64,000 nucleotides of DNA from Fibrobacterota bacterium (GCA_023436145.1 JAEZKP010000095.1:124001-188000), one strand, 5' to 3'; positions 28,065 through 37,928 are shown, counted from the first letter of the stretch. Program-made: numbers and translations. The notes: generated from the sequence alone by a model not told the origin.

Positions 28065-29689
28065 TCTTGAACCGATCCTCTCATGTCTATCTGTTTCAGT
28101 TTAATCCGCCTGGTTAAAGTGTCAGCAGCACTGATTGAAATAGTATCCCAATACTCGGAAAAACCGGATTTTTTCAGTCCTAACTGATGTTTACCCGGAA
28201 AAAGTTGGAACGAATTGTTACGGGGGGTAATACCTCTCTCAATTCCGTCAATATAAACTGTGACCCAGGGTGGATTGGTATATACGATCAGACAAGCCGG
28301 ATCCGGACTCCTGTTTTCCATGTTGGAGGTACTTGATGAGTCCTGTACTAAATTTTTGCCCGCTTTGAGATGGGTGGCAGGTATGGTAAGCACCTTTTTT
28401 CTTACTGGGGCAGAGATGGTTTCTGGTGTTTTTTTCAGTGTGTCGGCTGTTTCTGCCGGAGTATAAGCGATTACAGGTTGTTCTGTGGGTACTGGTTTAA
28501 CCGGTGGGGAAATCCTAGAAAGTGGCAAGTCCTGTTGTATCACCATGTTATCTTCGCTGAATGCTTTTTTTTCAGGATAAGATTTTGATTTTGTGATAAA
28601 AACGATAAAGATTACTGAGCTGCTTAACAGAATTATCAGGCAGACAAAAATGAAAGGCAGGTGTGCTGCTTTAATTTTATGGTGAATGTACTGAGTGTTT
28701 TCAAGTAATCTGGCTTGTTCTTTTTTCCGTATTGCAGATGTAATTTTGCCACTGCGAAGCTCTTTGGCTGCACAGTGATGATATTGCATGAGTAGTGTTC
28801 TAATTTCTGCAGCCCTGTATTCTTCAGATGATTTCTGAAAATCAACGATTCTGGAACAACTTACTGATAGTGAGGCACTCTGGCACTGCTGATCAATGAT
28901 CATTAAAATCTGGGAGGCTGTAGGACGCTCCGCTGGGTTCTTTTTGAGGCATTTCTCAACCAGGTCTGCCAACCAGAGCAGCACACAAGAGTTTTTTCTG
29001 CGGATATCTTCTGGTTTATTCGATACGATGGCATTAATGATGGAGTGGGGAGTATCTCCGGTAAAAGGTAATTCTCCTGATAAACAGAAATAAAGAAGAA
29101 CTCCCAGTGAGAAAATATCACAAGCTCCGCTGACCGGTTTGTTGGTTGCTTGCTCAGGAGAGATGAAATAAGGTGATCCGATAAAAGATCCTGTAAGTGT
29201 AACCGATTCTGTATCCGCGAGATAGGCAATTCCGAAATCGGTTATACGGATAATTCCATTTTTATTCAACAGTATATTGGCAGGTTTAATGTCCCGATGA
29301 ATTATTCCGTTTTTGTGAGCACAGATAAGGCCACAGACTATTTGCCGGACAATTGCTATGGTTACCAGATTTGGCAGGGCACCACAAGAGTCCAGTAACT
29401 CCTGGAGATTCATTCCATCGATATACTCCATTACCAGGAACGGACGATTGTGATTTTCTCCATAATCATAAATATGGATGATATTATCATGAGAAAGAGT
29501 GGCAATAGCTTTGGCTTCGATAGAAAATCTTTTAATGGCATCAGCACGTTGCACCAGATGAGGGTGCATCATTTTTAAGGCTACTTCTCGTCCTAGTAAC
29601 TTATCTTCAGCCAGAAAAACACTGGCCATACCACCGACACTGATTTTCCTCTTTATTTGATATCGTTGCAGTGGATTATTCTGATTCAT
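28061..29689 (-). CDS. Membrane Ser/Thr protein kinase with C-terminal PEGA domain
   Basis: Hanks-type kinase at residues ~10-270: glycine loop KISVGGMASVFLAE, Lys in VALKMM, HRDIKPANILL, DFGIAY and SPEQA. One membrane segment about 340-362, then a Pro/Thr-rich linker and an extracytoplasmic PEGA domain (YTNPPWVTVYIDGIERG ... FPGKHQLGLKKSGF). The coupled FHA-sigma54 gene is the probable partner. PEGA domains are thought to bind cell-envelope ligands; ligand unknown. Confidence 0.92.
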   Translation of the reverse strand: MNQNNPLQRYQIKRKISVGGMASVFLAEDKLLGREVALKMMHPHLVQRADAIKRFSIEAKAIATLSHDNIIHIYDYGENHNRPFLVMEYIDGMNLQELLDSCGALPNLVTIAIVRQIVCGLICAHKNGIIHRDIKPANILLNKNGIIRITDFGIAYLADTESVTLTGSFIGSPYFISPEQATNKPVSGACDIFSLGVLLYFCLSGELPFTGDTPHSIINAIVSNKPEDIRRKNSCVLLWLADLVEKCLKKNPAERPTASQILMIIDQQCQSASLSVSCSRIVDFQKSSEEYRAAEIRTLLMQYHHCAAKELRSGKITSAIRKKEQARLLENTQYIHHKIKAAHLPFIFVCLIILLSSSVIFIVFITKSKSYPEKKAFSEDNMVIQQDLPLSRISPPVKPVPTEQPVIAYTPAETADTLKKTPETISAPVRKKVLTIPATHLKAGKNLVQDSSSTSNMENRSPDPACLIVYTNPPWVTVYIDGIERGITPRNNSFQLFPGKHQLGLKKSGFSEYWDTISISAADTLTRRIKLKQIDMRGSVQE

Positions 29690-29996
29690 TGGGAACTGAA
29701 TGTTTCCTGGGATAGCAACAGAATCATTAGCCTAAATCGGATGATCCTTTAGTTATGACTGCACCGTATCCCTTTAGTATAACAGGCTCTTCGTTCTGTT
29801 CATCCTTCGCAGTAGTGTGTCTGCTGAGGACGGATTGGGTATATCTGAAAGCTGAAATGAGAGCTTTGGAACCTGATAAGCAAAAGGGCGAGTCAAGTCG
29901 CTCCAAAAAAACGTCTGCTTTAGTTTTAGATTAAATAATAATATAATCTTTATCAGTGTATTAGTGCTAAAGAGAAACAAAAAAACTCAAAAAAGT
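29690..29996. other. Intergenic region upstream of the kinase operon
   Basis: No convincing gene. On the minus strand it should hold the promoter of the kinase operon; I could not pick a good -35/-10 pair. The part nearest coaX is AT-rich and may be its 3' end. Confidence 0.35.
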
Positions 29997-30773
29997 TTAA
30001 TTCTGCAAATCAGCGAATAGAGAAATTCCTAAAAGAGTCATATCCGGAAAAAAGGAGTACTCAAAATCCAGATAATCAGTCAATAAAGGCCAGGCTCCTC
30101 CGGTTGCAATTATTCTGAGATTTCCAGATACGATATTTCTATACCGGTCAACAATATTATTAAGTGCACCACCGGCACCAAATAAAACTCCTGCTCTCAT
30201 ACATTCTTCAGTACTATTGCCCGGTAATTTACATGTTTTATTTTCGTTTACTTCAGGGAGCGCATCAGTGCCTTTATGAAGACTTTGAAACTGCATGGCT
30301 GGTCCGGGAAGAATTGCTCCGCCTTGATACTGTTCTCCACACAGTAGATCAACGGTCAATGCAGTACCTGCGCTGATCAATACCAGATTCTCACCTTTAA
30401 ATCTGCTGAATCCATATAGAGCGTTTGCGATCCGGTCTGTACCAAGCATCTCCGGATTTTTATAATTGATTTTAATGGGCAGTTTTTCACTGTAACAGAA
30501 CTGTTTCACTTCCATTTTATTTTGGATTAACTGTTTTGTCACTTTTTCCAGCTGAGACCGTATTACACTGGAAACAATCACTGTGGAACTGCCGGGAGTA
30601 TTGCTTTGTTTATGTAGCTCATTTATATATTTGAGAATATACTTTTCTGAATCTTTTGACAATATGTCAATACGGTTGAGACATTTGAATTCTTCCGCAT
30701 TTATGATCCCGATATGAGTTCTGGTATTCCCAATGTCTATTGACACCCTTATTATATGCCGGGAATTCAACAT
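29997..30773 (-). CDS. coaX: Type III pantothenate kinase
   Basis: First step of CoA synthesis. ASKHA-fold motifs: SIDIGNTRTHIGI (phosphate 1), GTDRIANA, ISAGTALTVDLL and the late IIATGGAWPLL. 258 residues, normal for CoaX. Twenty bases downstream of nadC in the same direction, so cofactor genes are grouped. Confidence 0.93.
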   Translation of the reverse strand: MLNSRHIIRVSIDIGNTRTHIGIINAEEFKCLNRIDILSKDSEKYILKYINELHKQSNTPGSSTVIVSSVIRSQLEKVTKQLIQNKMEVKQFCYSEKLPIKINYKNPEMLGTDRIANALYGFSRFKGENLVLISAGTALTVDLLCGEQYQGGAILPGPAMQFQSLHKGTDALPEVNENKTCKLPGNSTEECMRAGVLFGAGGALNNIVDRYRNIVSGNLRIIATGGAWPLLTDYLDFEYSFFPDMTLLGISLFADLQN

Positions 30774-30790
30774 GGTGACCGTTTTTACCT

Positions 30791-31651
30791 TTATTTTATT
30801 ACCAGGTGGATATCCAGGGAAGTTGCACTGTGGGTGAGTGCTCCTGAGGAGATGAAGTCAACTCCTGTATCTGCAACAGATTCGATTGTCGACAGGGTGA
30901 TATTTCCGCTGGCCTCAGTTTCCACGGGAATATTTCGTTCCCTTACCAGGTGCACACATTTTTTCATGTCCGCTATGCTCATATTGTCAAGCATTATCCG
31001 GTCAGGTGAAAAAGAAAGTGCTTCTTCAAATTCCGCAACCGATTGCACTTCAACTTCTATTTTTATATTTAAGTTATCAGCCCGGTACTCCATAGCCTTT
31101 CTCAGAGCATTGCTGACACTGCCGCTTCGCTTAACGTGAGTGTCTTTAATGAGAATCATATCAAAAAGCCCGAACCGGTGATTAGATCCTCCTCCGTGCA
31201 AAACTGCTTTTTTCTCCAGAATTCTAAGATTAGGTGTGGTCTTTCTGGTGTCCAGCAGTCTGGTTCCGGAATGCTTTATAGCCTTTACATACTGATTAGT
31301 CAGAGTGGCAATACCACTGAGCCTTTGAAGAAAATTAAGCGCTACCCGTTCACCCGCCAGAATTGCTTTTACCGGGCCGGAAAGTGTACATATGATAGTC
31401 CCTTTTTCCAGCATTTCACCATCCTTTAACAGGACTTCTGTTTTAACCTGCTGGTTTATTCTGGAAAAAAGCGGCTCCAGCAGATATGCTCCGGAGAGAA
31501 TTCCTGATGCTTTACTTTTAATTATGGCGTCGGCCATATCCTGCTCTGAGAAAATGGCATCGGAGGTGATGTCACCGATTTGCTGTAGATCTTCAAAAAG
31601 AGCCTCTTCCAGAATATGATCAATTGTCTGGGTCTGTTGATTGATGTTCAT
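30791..31651 (-). CDS. nadC: Nicotinate-nucleotide pyrophosphorylase (quinolinate phosphoribosyltransferase)
   Basis: Makes nicotinate mononucleotide from quinolinate and PRPP. Family blocks: EDLQQIGDITSDA, GERVALNFLQRLSGIAT, DTRKTTPNLR, KAVLHGGGSNHR, IEVEV, IMLDNM and EASGNI. The ATG at 31651 has GGGGA upstream and overlaps the stop of the FecR-barrel gene by four bases; an ATG at 31663 is possible. It uses PRPP, and a PRPP synthetase-like gene lies in the same leftward run. Confidence 0.95.
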   Translation of the reverse strand: MNINQQTQTIDHILEEALFEDLQQIGDITSDAIFSEQDMADAIIKSKASGILSGAYLLEPLFSRINQQVKTEVLLKDGEMLEKGTIICTLSGPVKAILAGERVALNFLQRLSGIATLTNQYVKAIKHSGTRLLDTRKTTPNLRILEKKAVLHGGGSNHRFGLFDMILIKDTHVKRSGSVSNALRKAMEYRADNLNIKIEVEVQSVAEFEEALSFSPDRIMLDNMSIADMKKCVHLVRERNIPVETEASGNITLSTIESVADTGVDFISSGALTHSATSLDIHLVIK

Positions 31652-33810
31652 AAAAATCCCCACTGCATTCCTAAATAAATTTCAAAAATCAGATCTTTGT
31701 CATCAACTGAATTATTATGATCGCGGTCAATATACAATAATTTTCCACCTGCTTCAAATGCCAATTTTTTCAGCAACGGGCGGGTCATCAGGTTAAAGCC
31801 CGATTGCATTGCCCATGAGGAGAAAAAAGTGGAATTAGCTGGAAAGAGCCTGCCATGAAATTGCTGAAAGTAGATCTCACCATATTTGAATAAGGGAACA
31901 AGTGTATCATTTATCTTACAACTGAGAAGCAGTGTAAAATCTCCGGAAACCCTGAACGAACTGTCGGAATTATTATCCGTTTGAGAAAGGGCCAGTGTAC
32001 TTTTGCTTATAAAATCCTGCTTATAATAAACGTCTATATCCAGACCTTTGACCGGATTTGTTTTAAATGTTAAGGCAAATCCGGATGACTTTCTGTGTTT
32101 TGACAGGTAGTTGTTCTGCGTGTAAACTGTATCGTTGTATAAGCCGCTTTTATCCTGTTTTACCCTGTAGCGGTTTCCCAGATAAAAGGGACCAAAGTGA
32201 CTGCTGAGCAGTCTTTTAGTTTCTATAACCAGTGATGCGCCGATGCGCATCTGTTTGATGTCAAAGAGAACCGTTGGGATACGTGCCACAATGCCATCAT
32301 TTCCATTCTGGAGTTTCTGAGCAAACTCAAAAAGTATATCCATTTTAAAATCGTAGGCAGAGACAATGTTGGTTCCCAAATCAATCTCGTAGATGTGTGA
32401 ATTCGCCGGATTAAGCAGTGGGTCGAAAATAGAGCTCTGGGTTTCTTCCATCAATGCATAACGGAATTCATCCGGCAAAAAATTTTCTCTGTAAAGATCA
32501 AAATCAAAATAGTACCCTGCTCCCAGAGAATAAACCGATGGTGAGTAATTGATATATGCGCCTCCATAAACGGGGTTGGTCAAATTTCCTAGAAAAGCTT
32601 TAAAATTCAGATCCTCCAGTATGTTGATCTGACCAGTAATCCCTGGTGAATTGAATATCCGGTTTGGATCCCGATTACTGAAACGATCTACTATTAATCC
32701 ATATCCCAAAGAATAATCCTCTATTCTTCCTAGAAAAATGAAAGTTGAGTCGGAGAGTTTACCCACAGACAGACACTGGATTTTATCCAGTATCCCCGAG
32801 GCAGAAGAAAAACCCGGGTTCATTACGGAAGAGCTGTTCTGGCTAAGCGAAAACTGTAAGGCGAAATTTATCCTTGGAAACTGGATCGATGGTGCCAGAG
32901 AAAAATTGCTTTTCAAACCACCGGAATAGATCCCCAAATTGGAGACAAATTTAAGATGACCTTTATGTGAGGAAGCATATAGCGGTCTGGATAATGCTTT
33001 ATAGAAAGGAAAGGAGTCCTGGTCCAGTAAAACGCTTCCATAAACTCTGTTGGGACTGAAAGTTGACTTGTGAGTTCCGGGATCGCTGATGGTGGAAGGG
33101 TTTCTGGACAAACTCTGTGATAAAGCCAGTCTGCTGGCAGAGCCTTGTTCGTCGGTGGGCTCTATTCCGGATATATTGAGTTCATCGGTTATGTATTCTT
33201 CGCCAAAAAAGTGTTTCAAAACTGCTGCATGACGGTGAGTAAGATAAAGAGGTGCGGTAGGCTCTTTGTTTGGCAGAATCATGGTGGTTAAGCCGGCCCG
33301 TAGAGGAATTCTTTTTTGTTGGGCTATATTTCGTACATACACAGATCCACCAAGTACCTGAAAACCGGTTTCTCCGCTTTTAGCATCGGTTACAATAGAT
33401 ACAGAACCGCTGTCCATCTCTCCTACCGCATTAGCAGAATAGAAACTTATATGACAATTGGAAATCGCTTTGGCAAAAATCCCACCTCCAAACAGGGTTA
33501 AATTAACACTGGTAATAATTCCCCGCTTATCCTCTTTGGGAACGATATTAAGAAGCGCTTTGGAGTTAGAACCAAGGATTATCAGGTTATTTTCACCAAA
33601 TCTGATTCGCATTTTTGTCTGAAAGTAGGTTTCAACAAGATCATTATCAAATAATTTGGACCCTATGGAGATCTTCTCCCACTCCCGTTTCTGAGCGCGT
33701 TGAACTTTGGCCGTACCCTCAATGGAGATTACTTCAAAGAAAGGTCCCTGTGCCTGAACTGATGTTATGAATATCAAAAGCAGACTGGAAAGCAGATGTT
33801 TAAAGTTCAT
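31648..33810 (-). CDS. FecR-domain protein fused to an outer-membrane barrel
   Basis: 720 residues: signal peptide (1-20), FecR-like domain (about 25-190: VQRAQKREWEKISIGSKLF, DLVETYFQTKMRIRF, GEMDSGSVSIVTDAKSG), a linker with SASRLALSQSLSRNPST, and a long region (about 240-720) of alternating beta-strand residues ending in YLGMQWGFL, typical of an outer-membrane barrel. FecR domains usually sit in the periplasm as anti-sigma regulators or in surface proteins; a fusion to a barrel is uncommon. No sigma factor gene is nearby. Its stop overlaps the nadC start. Confidence 0.75.
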   Translation of the reverse strand: MNFKHLLSSLLLIFITSVQAQGPFFEVISIEGTAKVQRAQKREWEKISIGSKLFDNDLVETYFQTKMRIRFGENNLIILGSNSKALLNIVPKEDKRGIITSVNLTLFGGGIFAKAISNCHISFYSANAVGEMDSGSVSIVTDAKSGETGFQVLGGSVYVRNIAQQKRIPLRAGLTTMILPNKEPTAPLYLTHRHAAVLKHFFGEEYITDELNISGIEPTDEQGSASRLALSQSLSRNPSTISDPGTHKSTFSPNRVYGSVLLDQDSFPFYKALSRPLYASSHKGHLKFVSNLGIYSGGLKSNFSLAPSIQFPRINFALQFSLSQNSSSVMNPGFSSASGILDKIQCLSVGKLSDSTFIFLGRIEDYSLGYGLIVDRFSNRDPNRIFNSPGITGQINILEDLNFKAFLGNLTNPVYGGAYINYSPSVYSLGAGYYFDFDLYRENFLPDEFRYALMEETQSSIFDPLLNPANSHIYEIDLGTNIVSAYDFKMDILFEFAQKLQNGNDGIVARIPTVLFDIKQMRIGASLVIETKRLLSSHFGPFYLGNRYRVKQDKSGLYNDTVYTQNNYLSKHRKSSGFALTFKTNPVKGLDIDVYYKQDFISKSTLALSQTDNNSDSSFRVSGDFTLLLSCKINDTLVPLFKYGEIYFQQFHGRLFPANSTFFSSWAMQSGFNLMTRPLLKKLAFEAGGKLLYIDRDHNNSVDDKDLIFEIYLGMQWGFL

Positions 33811-34047
33811 ATATTTTAAGCTGTTTGAAGGCGTTTACAGATATATTCTGAGCTGAAAACCGCTTCAGATTCAAAGATAAAAAACTGCTTTGAGATATTA
33901 AACAAGTCATCCAATAGAAAATGATTTCTGAAAAGGTTTCAGGTGTGAAATTATCAGTACAAACTAACAGTCAGTATGAAAATAGCTTCATCTTCCCTTA
34001 AACATAATAACACTGCGTAAGGATTTGGGCAATAAGTGCAAAAAAAA

Positions 34048-35160
34048 TCAAAATTTAAACAGGTCGCTTACAGACTGATTGTAGTGCAGGCGGTTAATGG
34101 TTGCTGCGAATCTGGAAGCCAGAGAATGGATTTTCACGAATTCAAGTTTGGAAATAAGAGGAATTTGGGGAATCGAGTCGGTTGTATGTAATTGCTGAAG
34201 CCCGAATTCCTGATGCAGTTTAATGAGTTTTGGAATGTATTGTTCACTTAATTTGATATGGCTGACTGCGATATAGATCTGCTGGATACCATGAGAGTGG
34301 AGCCATCTGGCAGCATTGAATAAAGAGGTTCCGGTAACCGTTTCATCATCGGTGATAATAGCAATCTTTTTATCCTGAAGATTTCCAATTATTCCCAAAA
34401 GGTTTGCTTTTTCTTTTCCAGGCCGGAATTTATTAGCAATAGCATAAGGGATATCCATTGCATCGGAGTAATGCACGGTGAATTTTGCTCCACCGGCATC
34501 GGTGGAGACAGTTACGACATCGTTAAGCCCCTTGAAACTTTGAAAAATATCAATGAAAAGATCCAGACCACTTAAAGGAACAAGCATCATATAAGGTTCG
34601 TAGAAACCGTGTAAGGATAAGGCGTGGGGGTGATAAGTAAGATGAGCATCCGCACCGGCAATTCTTAGCTGGTCGGCAAAGAGGCTGGCAAGCGTAGCTT
34701 CACGTTTAAGAAAGCTTGGTTTGTCCTGTCTTGAGTATGGACAATATGGGGTTACTACCGTTATGGTTCGGGCACGGTGAGCACGAAGAGTTCTTATAAC
34801 TTGCAGGAGTTGTTGAATATTTTCATTAACTGTGTTGGAGGTGACAAATTCATGGACACATTGAAAGACAAATGCATTGGAACCGGCGACATGCTGATCG
34901 AGTCTGGGGCAGGTTTCGGTATCGGTAAAGACTCTGGTGATTGGTTTTTCGTGATTTCCCAGAAGTGGAATTTCTTCAAGCTCGCTGCCATTTGCTTTCA
35001 GCTTTTTTTCATATTCATTTTTTACAGCCTGTGCATAATCGATCCCTGCATTACAGGCGACAAAAAGGAGCCATCCGTTGGGACCTGAGAGTTGTTTTTT
35101 TTTGATAGTGTCAAAATATTCGGGGGTAAAAAAATGGTCCTTTGCTGAATTATTATTCAT
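34048..35160 (-). CDS. Divergent ribose-phosphate pyrophosphokinase family protein
   Basis: Resembles PRPP synthetase: PYSRQDK (ATP loop) in the middle and the PRPP-binding DDETVTGTSL near residue 270. It is 370 residues, about 50 longer than standard Prs, and the canonical TxDLHxxQIQGFF stretch reads LTYHPHALSLHGFY, so the conserved Asp-Leu-His is changed. It may be an alternative class of PRPP synthetase or a paralogue. Neighbours include nadC (uses PRPP) and thiC (its substrate AIR is made from PRPP). Confidence 0.8.
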   Translation of the reverse strand: MNNNSAKDHFFTPEYFDTIKKKQLSGPNGWLLFVACNAGIDYAQAVKNEYEKKLKANGSELEEIPLLGNHEKPITRVFTDTETCPRLDQHVAGSNAFVFQCVHEFVTSNTVNENIQQLLQVIRTLRAHRARTITVVTPYCPYSRQDKPSFLKREATLASLFADQLRIAGADAHLTYHPHALSLHGFYEPYMMLVPLSGLDLFIDIFQSFKGLNDVVTVSTDAGGAKFTVHYSDAMDIPYAIANKFRPGKEKANLLGIIGNLQDKKIAIITDDETVTGTSLFNAARWLHSHGIQQIYIAVSHIKLSEQYIPKLIKLHQEFGLQQLHTTDSIPQIPLISKLEFVKIHSLASRFAATINRLHYNQSVSDLFKF

Positions 35161-35186
35161 AGCAAATCCTCAGGCTGAAAATTTTT

Positions 35187-36035
35187 TCAACTCTTTTTTA
35201 TGAAGCTTCCACACCACCACTCGTTTTCTGTCTGTTGTCCAAGGAGTTTAAAACCGAAATCACAAGCACTGGTTACGGCCTCATTATTTTCTTTACTTAG
35301 AATACCTGACCACACCAGAATTCCTTCTGCTGTGATAAGCTGGCTGATCCTGGAAAGAAGTGGTTCGGATTCTGTCATAATCATGTTCATGACTATCATG
35401 TCAAAGGTGCTTGAGTTTTTCAGAGCGGACAATGAGCCGATGAGAAAGTTGATTCTGCCCTTAGCAGAGTTGAGGGTGTGGTTTTCGGCCAGATTCTCCT
35501 GACAATCCTTATCTATTTCCACGCCGGTGCAATTTGTTGCACCGCACTGATCTGCAACAAAGCATAAGACTCCGGAGCCAGTTCCAATGTCAAGTACCGA
35601 TTTACCTGAAAGCCATTCTTTTCTATTGAGAATTTCTCTGGCGGCAAGCCTGGTGGTTTCGTGATGTCCGGTACCAAATGCCATTTTAGGTTCGATTTTT
35701 ATCCAGACATCTTCTTTTTGCATGGGAGGGGGTAGCCAAAGAGGGGAGACCCAGTAACCAGGGGCCAGTTCCGCAGGTTTCATAGACTCGCGCCATTTTC
35801 TGTTCCAGTCCTCATTTTCGATTTGTCTTATAAGAACCGGGGAAAGAGGATTTCTGTTTTTGAGATCTTCAGAGGCGATTTGTGCGGTATTGCGATCAGG
35901 GAAATAGATTTTTACCTCCACACCGCTGTCTACAGAATTTTCTTCACAACCCTGCATTCCCAGTGAATACCAGGTGGCGATGGCAATCTCTTTTTGTTCG
36001 GGGGATAAGATAGTGCTTACACAGAAACTTGCCAT
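35187..36035 (-). CDS. prmA: Ribosomal protein L11 methyltransferase
   Basis: SAM-dependent trimethylation of L11. Motifs: MAFGTGHHETTRLA, SVLDIGTGSGVLCF and the acceptor-side FDMIVMNMI. The start at 36035 has AGGAGG seven bases upstream and is two bases after the thiC stop; a longer frame to 36092 would overlap thiC. The last motif deviates from the usual NI[LA]xxP, so a substrate other than L11 is possible. Confidence 0.85.
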   Translation of the reverse strand: MASFCVSTILSPEQKEIAIATWYSLGMQGCEENSVDSGVEVKIYFPDRNTAQIASEDLKNRNPLSPVLIRQIENEDWNRKWRESMKPAELAPGYWVSPLWLPPPMQKEDVWIKIEPKMAFGTGHHETTRLAAREILNRKEWLSGKSVLDIGTGSGVLCFVADQCGATNCTGVEIDKDCQENLAENHTLNSAKGRINFLIGSLSALKNSSTFDMIVMNMIMTESEPLLSRISQLITAEGILVWSGILSKENNEAVTSACDFGFKLLGQQTENEWWCGSFIKKS

Positions 36036-36037
36036 AA

Positions 36038-37324
36038 TCAGGCCTCCTGTTGAACAGAACGGGAGCGACGGATTGCACAAAATTCTCCACACATTGAACA
36101 GTGTGAAGAGTCACCCTGTGGAGGAAGGGATTTGCGATAGTTGCGTGCTTTTTCCGGATCAATACATAAAGAAAGCATCCGTTCCCAATCCAGATCGACT
36201 TTGGCTTTGGAAATAGCATTGTCCCATTCGATTGCAGAGGGATTTCCCCGGGAGATATCGGCTGCATGAGCTGCGATTCTGGATGCTATTACCCCTTCCC
36301 GGACATCCTCAATGGAAGGGAGTCGCAAATGTTCTGCCGGTGTTACATAGCAGAGAAAATCGGCTCCTGCCATTGCAGCAACGGCTCCTCCGATAGCTGC
36401 ACTTATATGGTCGTAACCGGGGCTGACATCGGTTACCAGAGGTCCCAATACATAGAATGGAGCATTTTCACAGAGACTTTTCTGAATTTGAATATTTGCA
36501 GTAACCTGGTGAAGAGGTACATGTCCCGGTCCCTCCACAAAAACTCCTACATTTTTCATTTTTGCTCTTTTTACCAGGTCTCCCAAAATTATAAGTTCTT
36601 CAATCTGTACCCGATCGGTGGCATCATGCAAAGCACCCGGTCTGAAACCATCCCCCAGACTCAAAGCTACGTCGTTTTGAGCCAGGATGTCTAAGAGCCG
36701 GTCGAATTGTTCATAAAGAGGATTTTCTTTGTTGTTACGATGTATCCATTCCATGATTATGGTACCACCACGGCTTGTGGCTCCGGCAAGTCTGTTAACT
36801 TCTTTGAAGCGGGCAACCGTCTGCATATTAATTCCGCAATGCAGGGTAAGAAAATCGACCCCCTGTTCGCAATGTTCGGTTATAATCTCAAAGAGATCAT
36901 CAGCAGTAGTCTGTAAAACCGATATACCGCGATCACGGGCACGAACTGCCAGCTCGTACAGAGGAACTGTCCCTAAAGCCACCGGGCATTCCTTTATCAG
37001 GTCCTGTCGGATTTTTTTGAGGTCCCCGTAAGTTGACAGGTCCATGATTGCATCGGCACCATGGCGTACAGCTACTCTCATTTTTTCCAATTCATCGTTT
37101 ATTTCTGCATGGGCAGAGGAGGTGCCGATATTGGCATTAATCTTTACCCGAGATGGTGAACCCAGCAACAATGGTTCAATATTACGAATTTTATTTTTCA
37201 CCAGAACCATTGTTCCGCTGGCCATCGCAGATCTGACTGTTTCTGCAGGTATACCCTCCCGGATGGCAGCCTTTTTTATCTCTTCTGAAATTATTCCTGA
37301 TTTGGCCTGCTGTACTCTAGTCAT
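36038..37324 (-). CDS. thiC: Phosphomethylpyrimidine synthase ThiC
   Basis: Radical-SAM enzyme converting aminoimidazole ribotide to the thiamine pyrimidine. Shows NANIGTSS, DLSTYGD, TLHCGIN, SRGGTI, GDGFRPGAL, EGPGHVPL and the C-terminal cluster motif CSMCGEFC. 428 residues: this is the short form lacking the N-terminal extension of E. coli ThiC. ATG 37324 is the only sensible start, although CGGAG lies 14 bases away. I saw no TPP riboswitch upstream and no other thi genes in the window. Confidence 0.96.
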   Translation of the reverse strand: MTRVQQAKSGIISEEIKKAAIREGIPAETVRSAMASGTMVLVKNKIRNIEPLLLGSPSRVKINANIGTSSAHAEINDELEKMRVAVRHGADAIMDLSTYGDLKKIRQDLIKECPVALGTVPLYELAVRARDRGISVLQTTADDLFEIITEHCEQGVDFLTLHCGINMQTVARFKEVNRLAGATSRGGTIIMEWIHRNNKENPLYEQFDRLLDILAQNDVALSLGDGFRPGALHDATDRVQIEELIILGDLVKRAKMKNVGVFVEGPGHVPLHQVTANIQIQKSLCENAPFYVLGPLVTDVSPGYDHISAAIGGAVAAMAGADFLCYVTPAEHLRLPSIEDVREGVIASRIAAHAADISRGNPSAIEWDNAISKAKVDLDWERMLSLCIDPEKARNYRKSLPPQGDSSHCSMCGEFCAIRRSRSVQQEA

Positions 37325-37928
37325 AGAATTAGAAACACTCCGTATTCATATGTGAAAGAAAAAAGTAGTTTTCACCCGCTTTGAAGTTGAAAAAGTTCAA
37401 TTCCGCAACGGGAGCCCTGAAACACTGCTGCTCATTATGAAAAAAGAAGGATGTAGTAATAAGGCTTTTCCGCTTTTATAGCCGTAATCGGAAAAATCTG
37501 ATCAGAAAGTCATCCCAAAACACCTTCTGTTTCGTTTTCCTGAACAGTGGTTAAAAGGAATAAATATAGAAAATACATCCTCACGACCACTAAGGCTCAA
37601 AAAAAGGTGAAAAGAGAGTGGCATAAAAACTGCTTTTTGCAATCTATCTGAAACAGCTTCATCTACAGATCCTGAAAAACTGAGAAACAATAACAGGAAG
37701 ACTATTCGAAAGTTCATCTATTTCGTAGATAAATTCGACTTATATTTCATTATTTCGTTTTTATGCAGATTGATTGGATCAGCAGACTTGTTTTGAGGGG
37801 TGGCAATATGGTATTATTAACGTCTATAAATATAGATAGATTTAAAATTAATAAATAAATAATTTGAATCCCGCAAATTGTATTATCTATTTTCTAAAAC
37901 TTTAGAAAGTATCCGATGGAGGGACCTA
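37325..37928. other. Long intergenic region between thiC and the dksA-like gene
   Basis: 600 bases separating divergent genes. It contains one doubtful leftward small frame (37502-37717), a hairpin TTTTCCG/CGGAAAA near 37467-37495 and an AT-rich stretch (37815-37900) that probably carries the rightward promoter. No TPP riboswitch core (CUGAGA ... ACCUGAUCUGG) is present on the minus strand. Confidence 0.4.
37502..37717 (-). CDS. Doubtful small secreted protein
   Basis: 71 residues with a good signal peptide-like start (RIVFLLLFLSFSGSV) and a C-terminal Phe as in outer-membrane proteins, but no ribosome site and no homology I recognise. It could be a remnant of a barrel protein or chance. Confidence 0.25.
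   Translation of the reverse strand: MNFRIVFLLLFLSFSGSVDEAVSDRLQKAVFMPLSFHLFLSLSGREDVFSIFIPFNHCSGKRNRRCFGMTF

Noticed and set aside
29774..29980. Leftward 68-residue frame
   Set aside because: No ribosome site, low-complexity composition and position in a promoter region.
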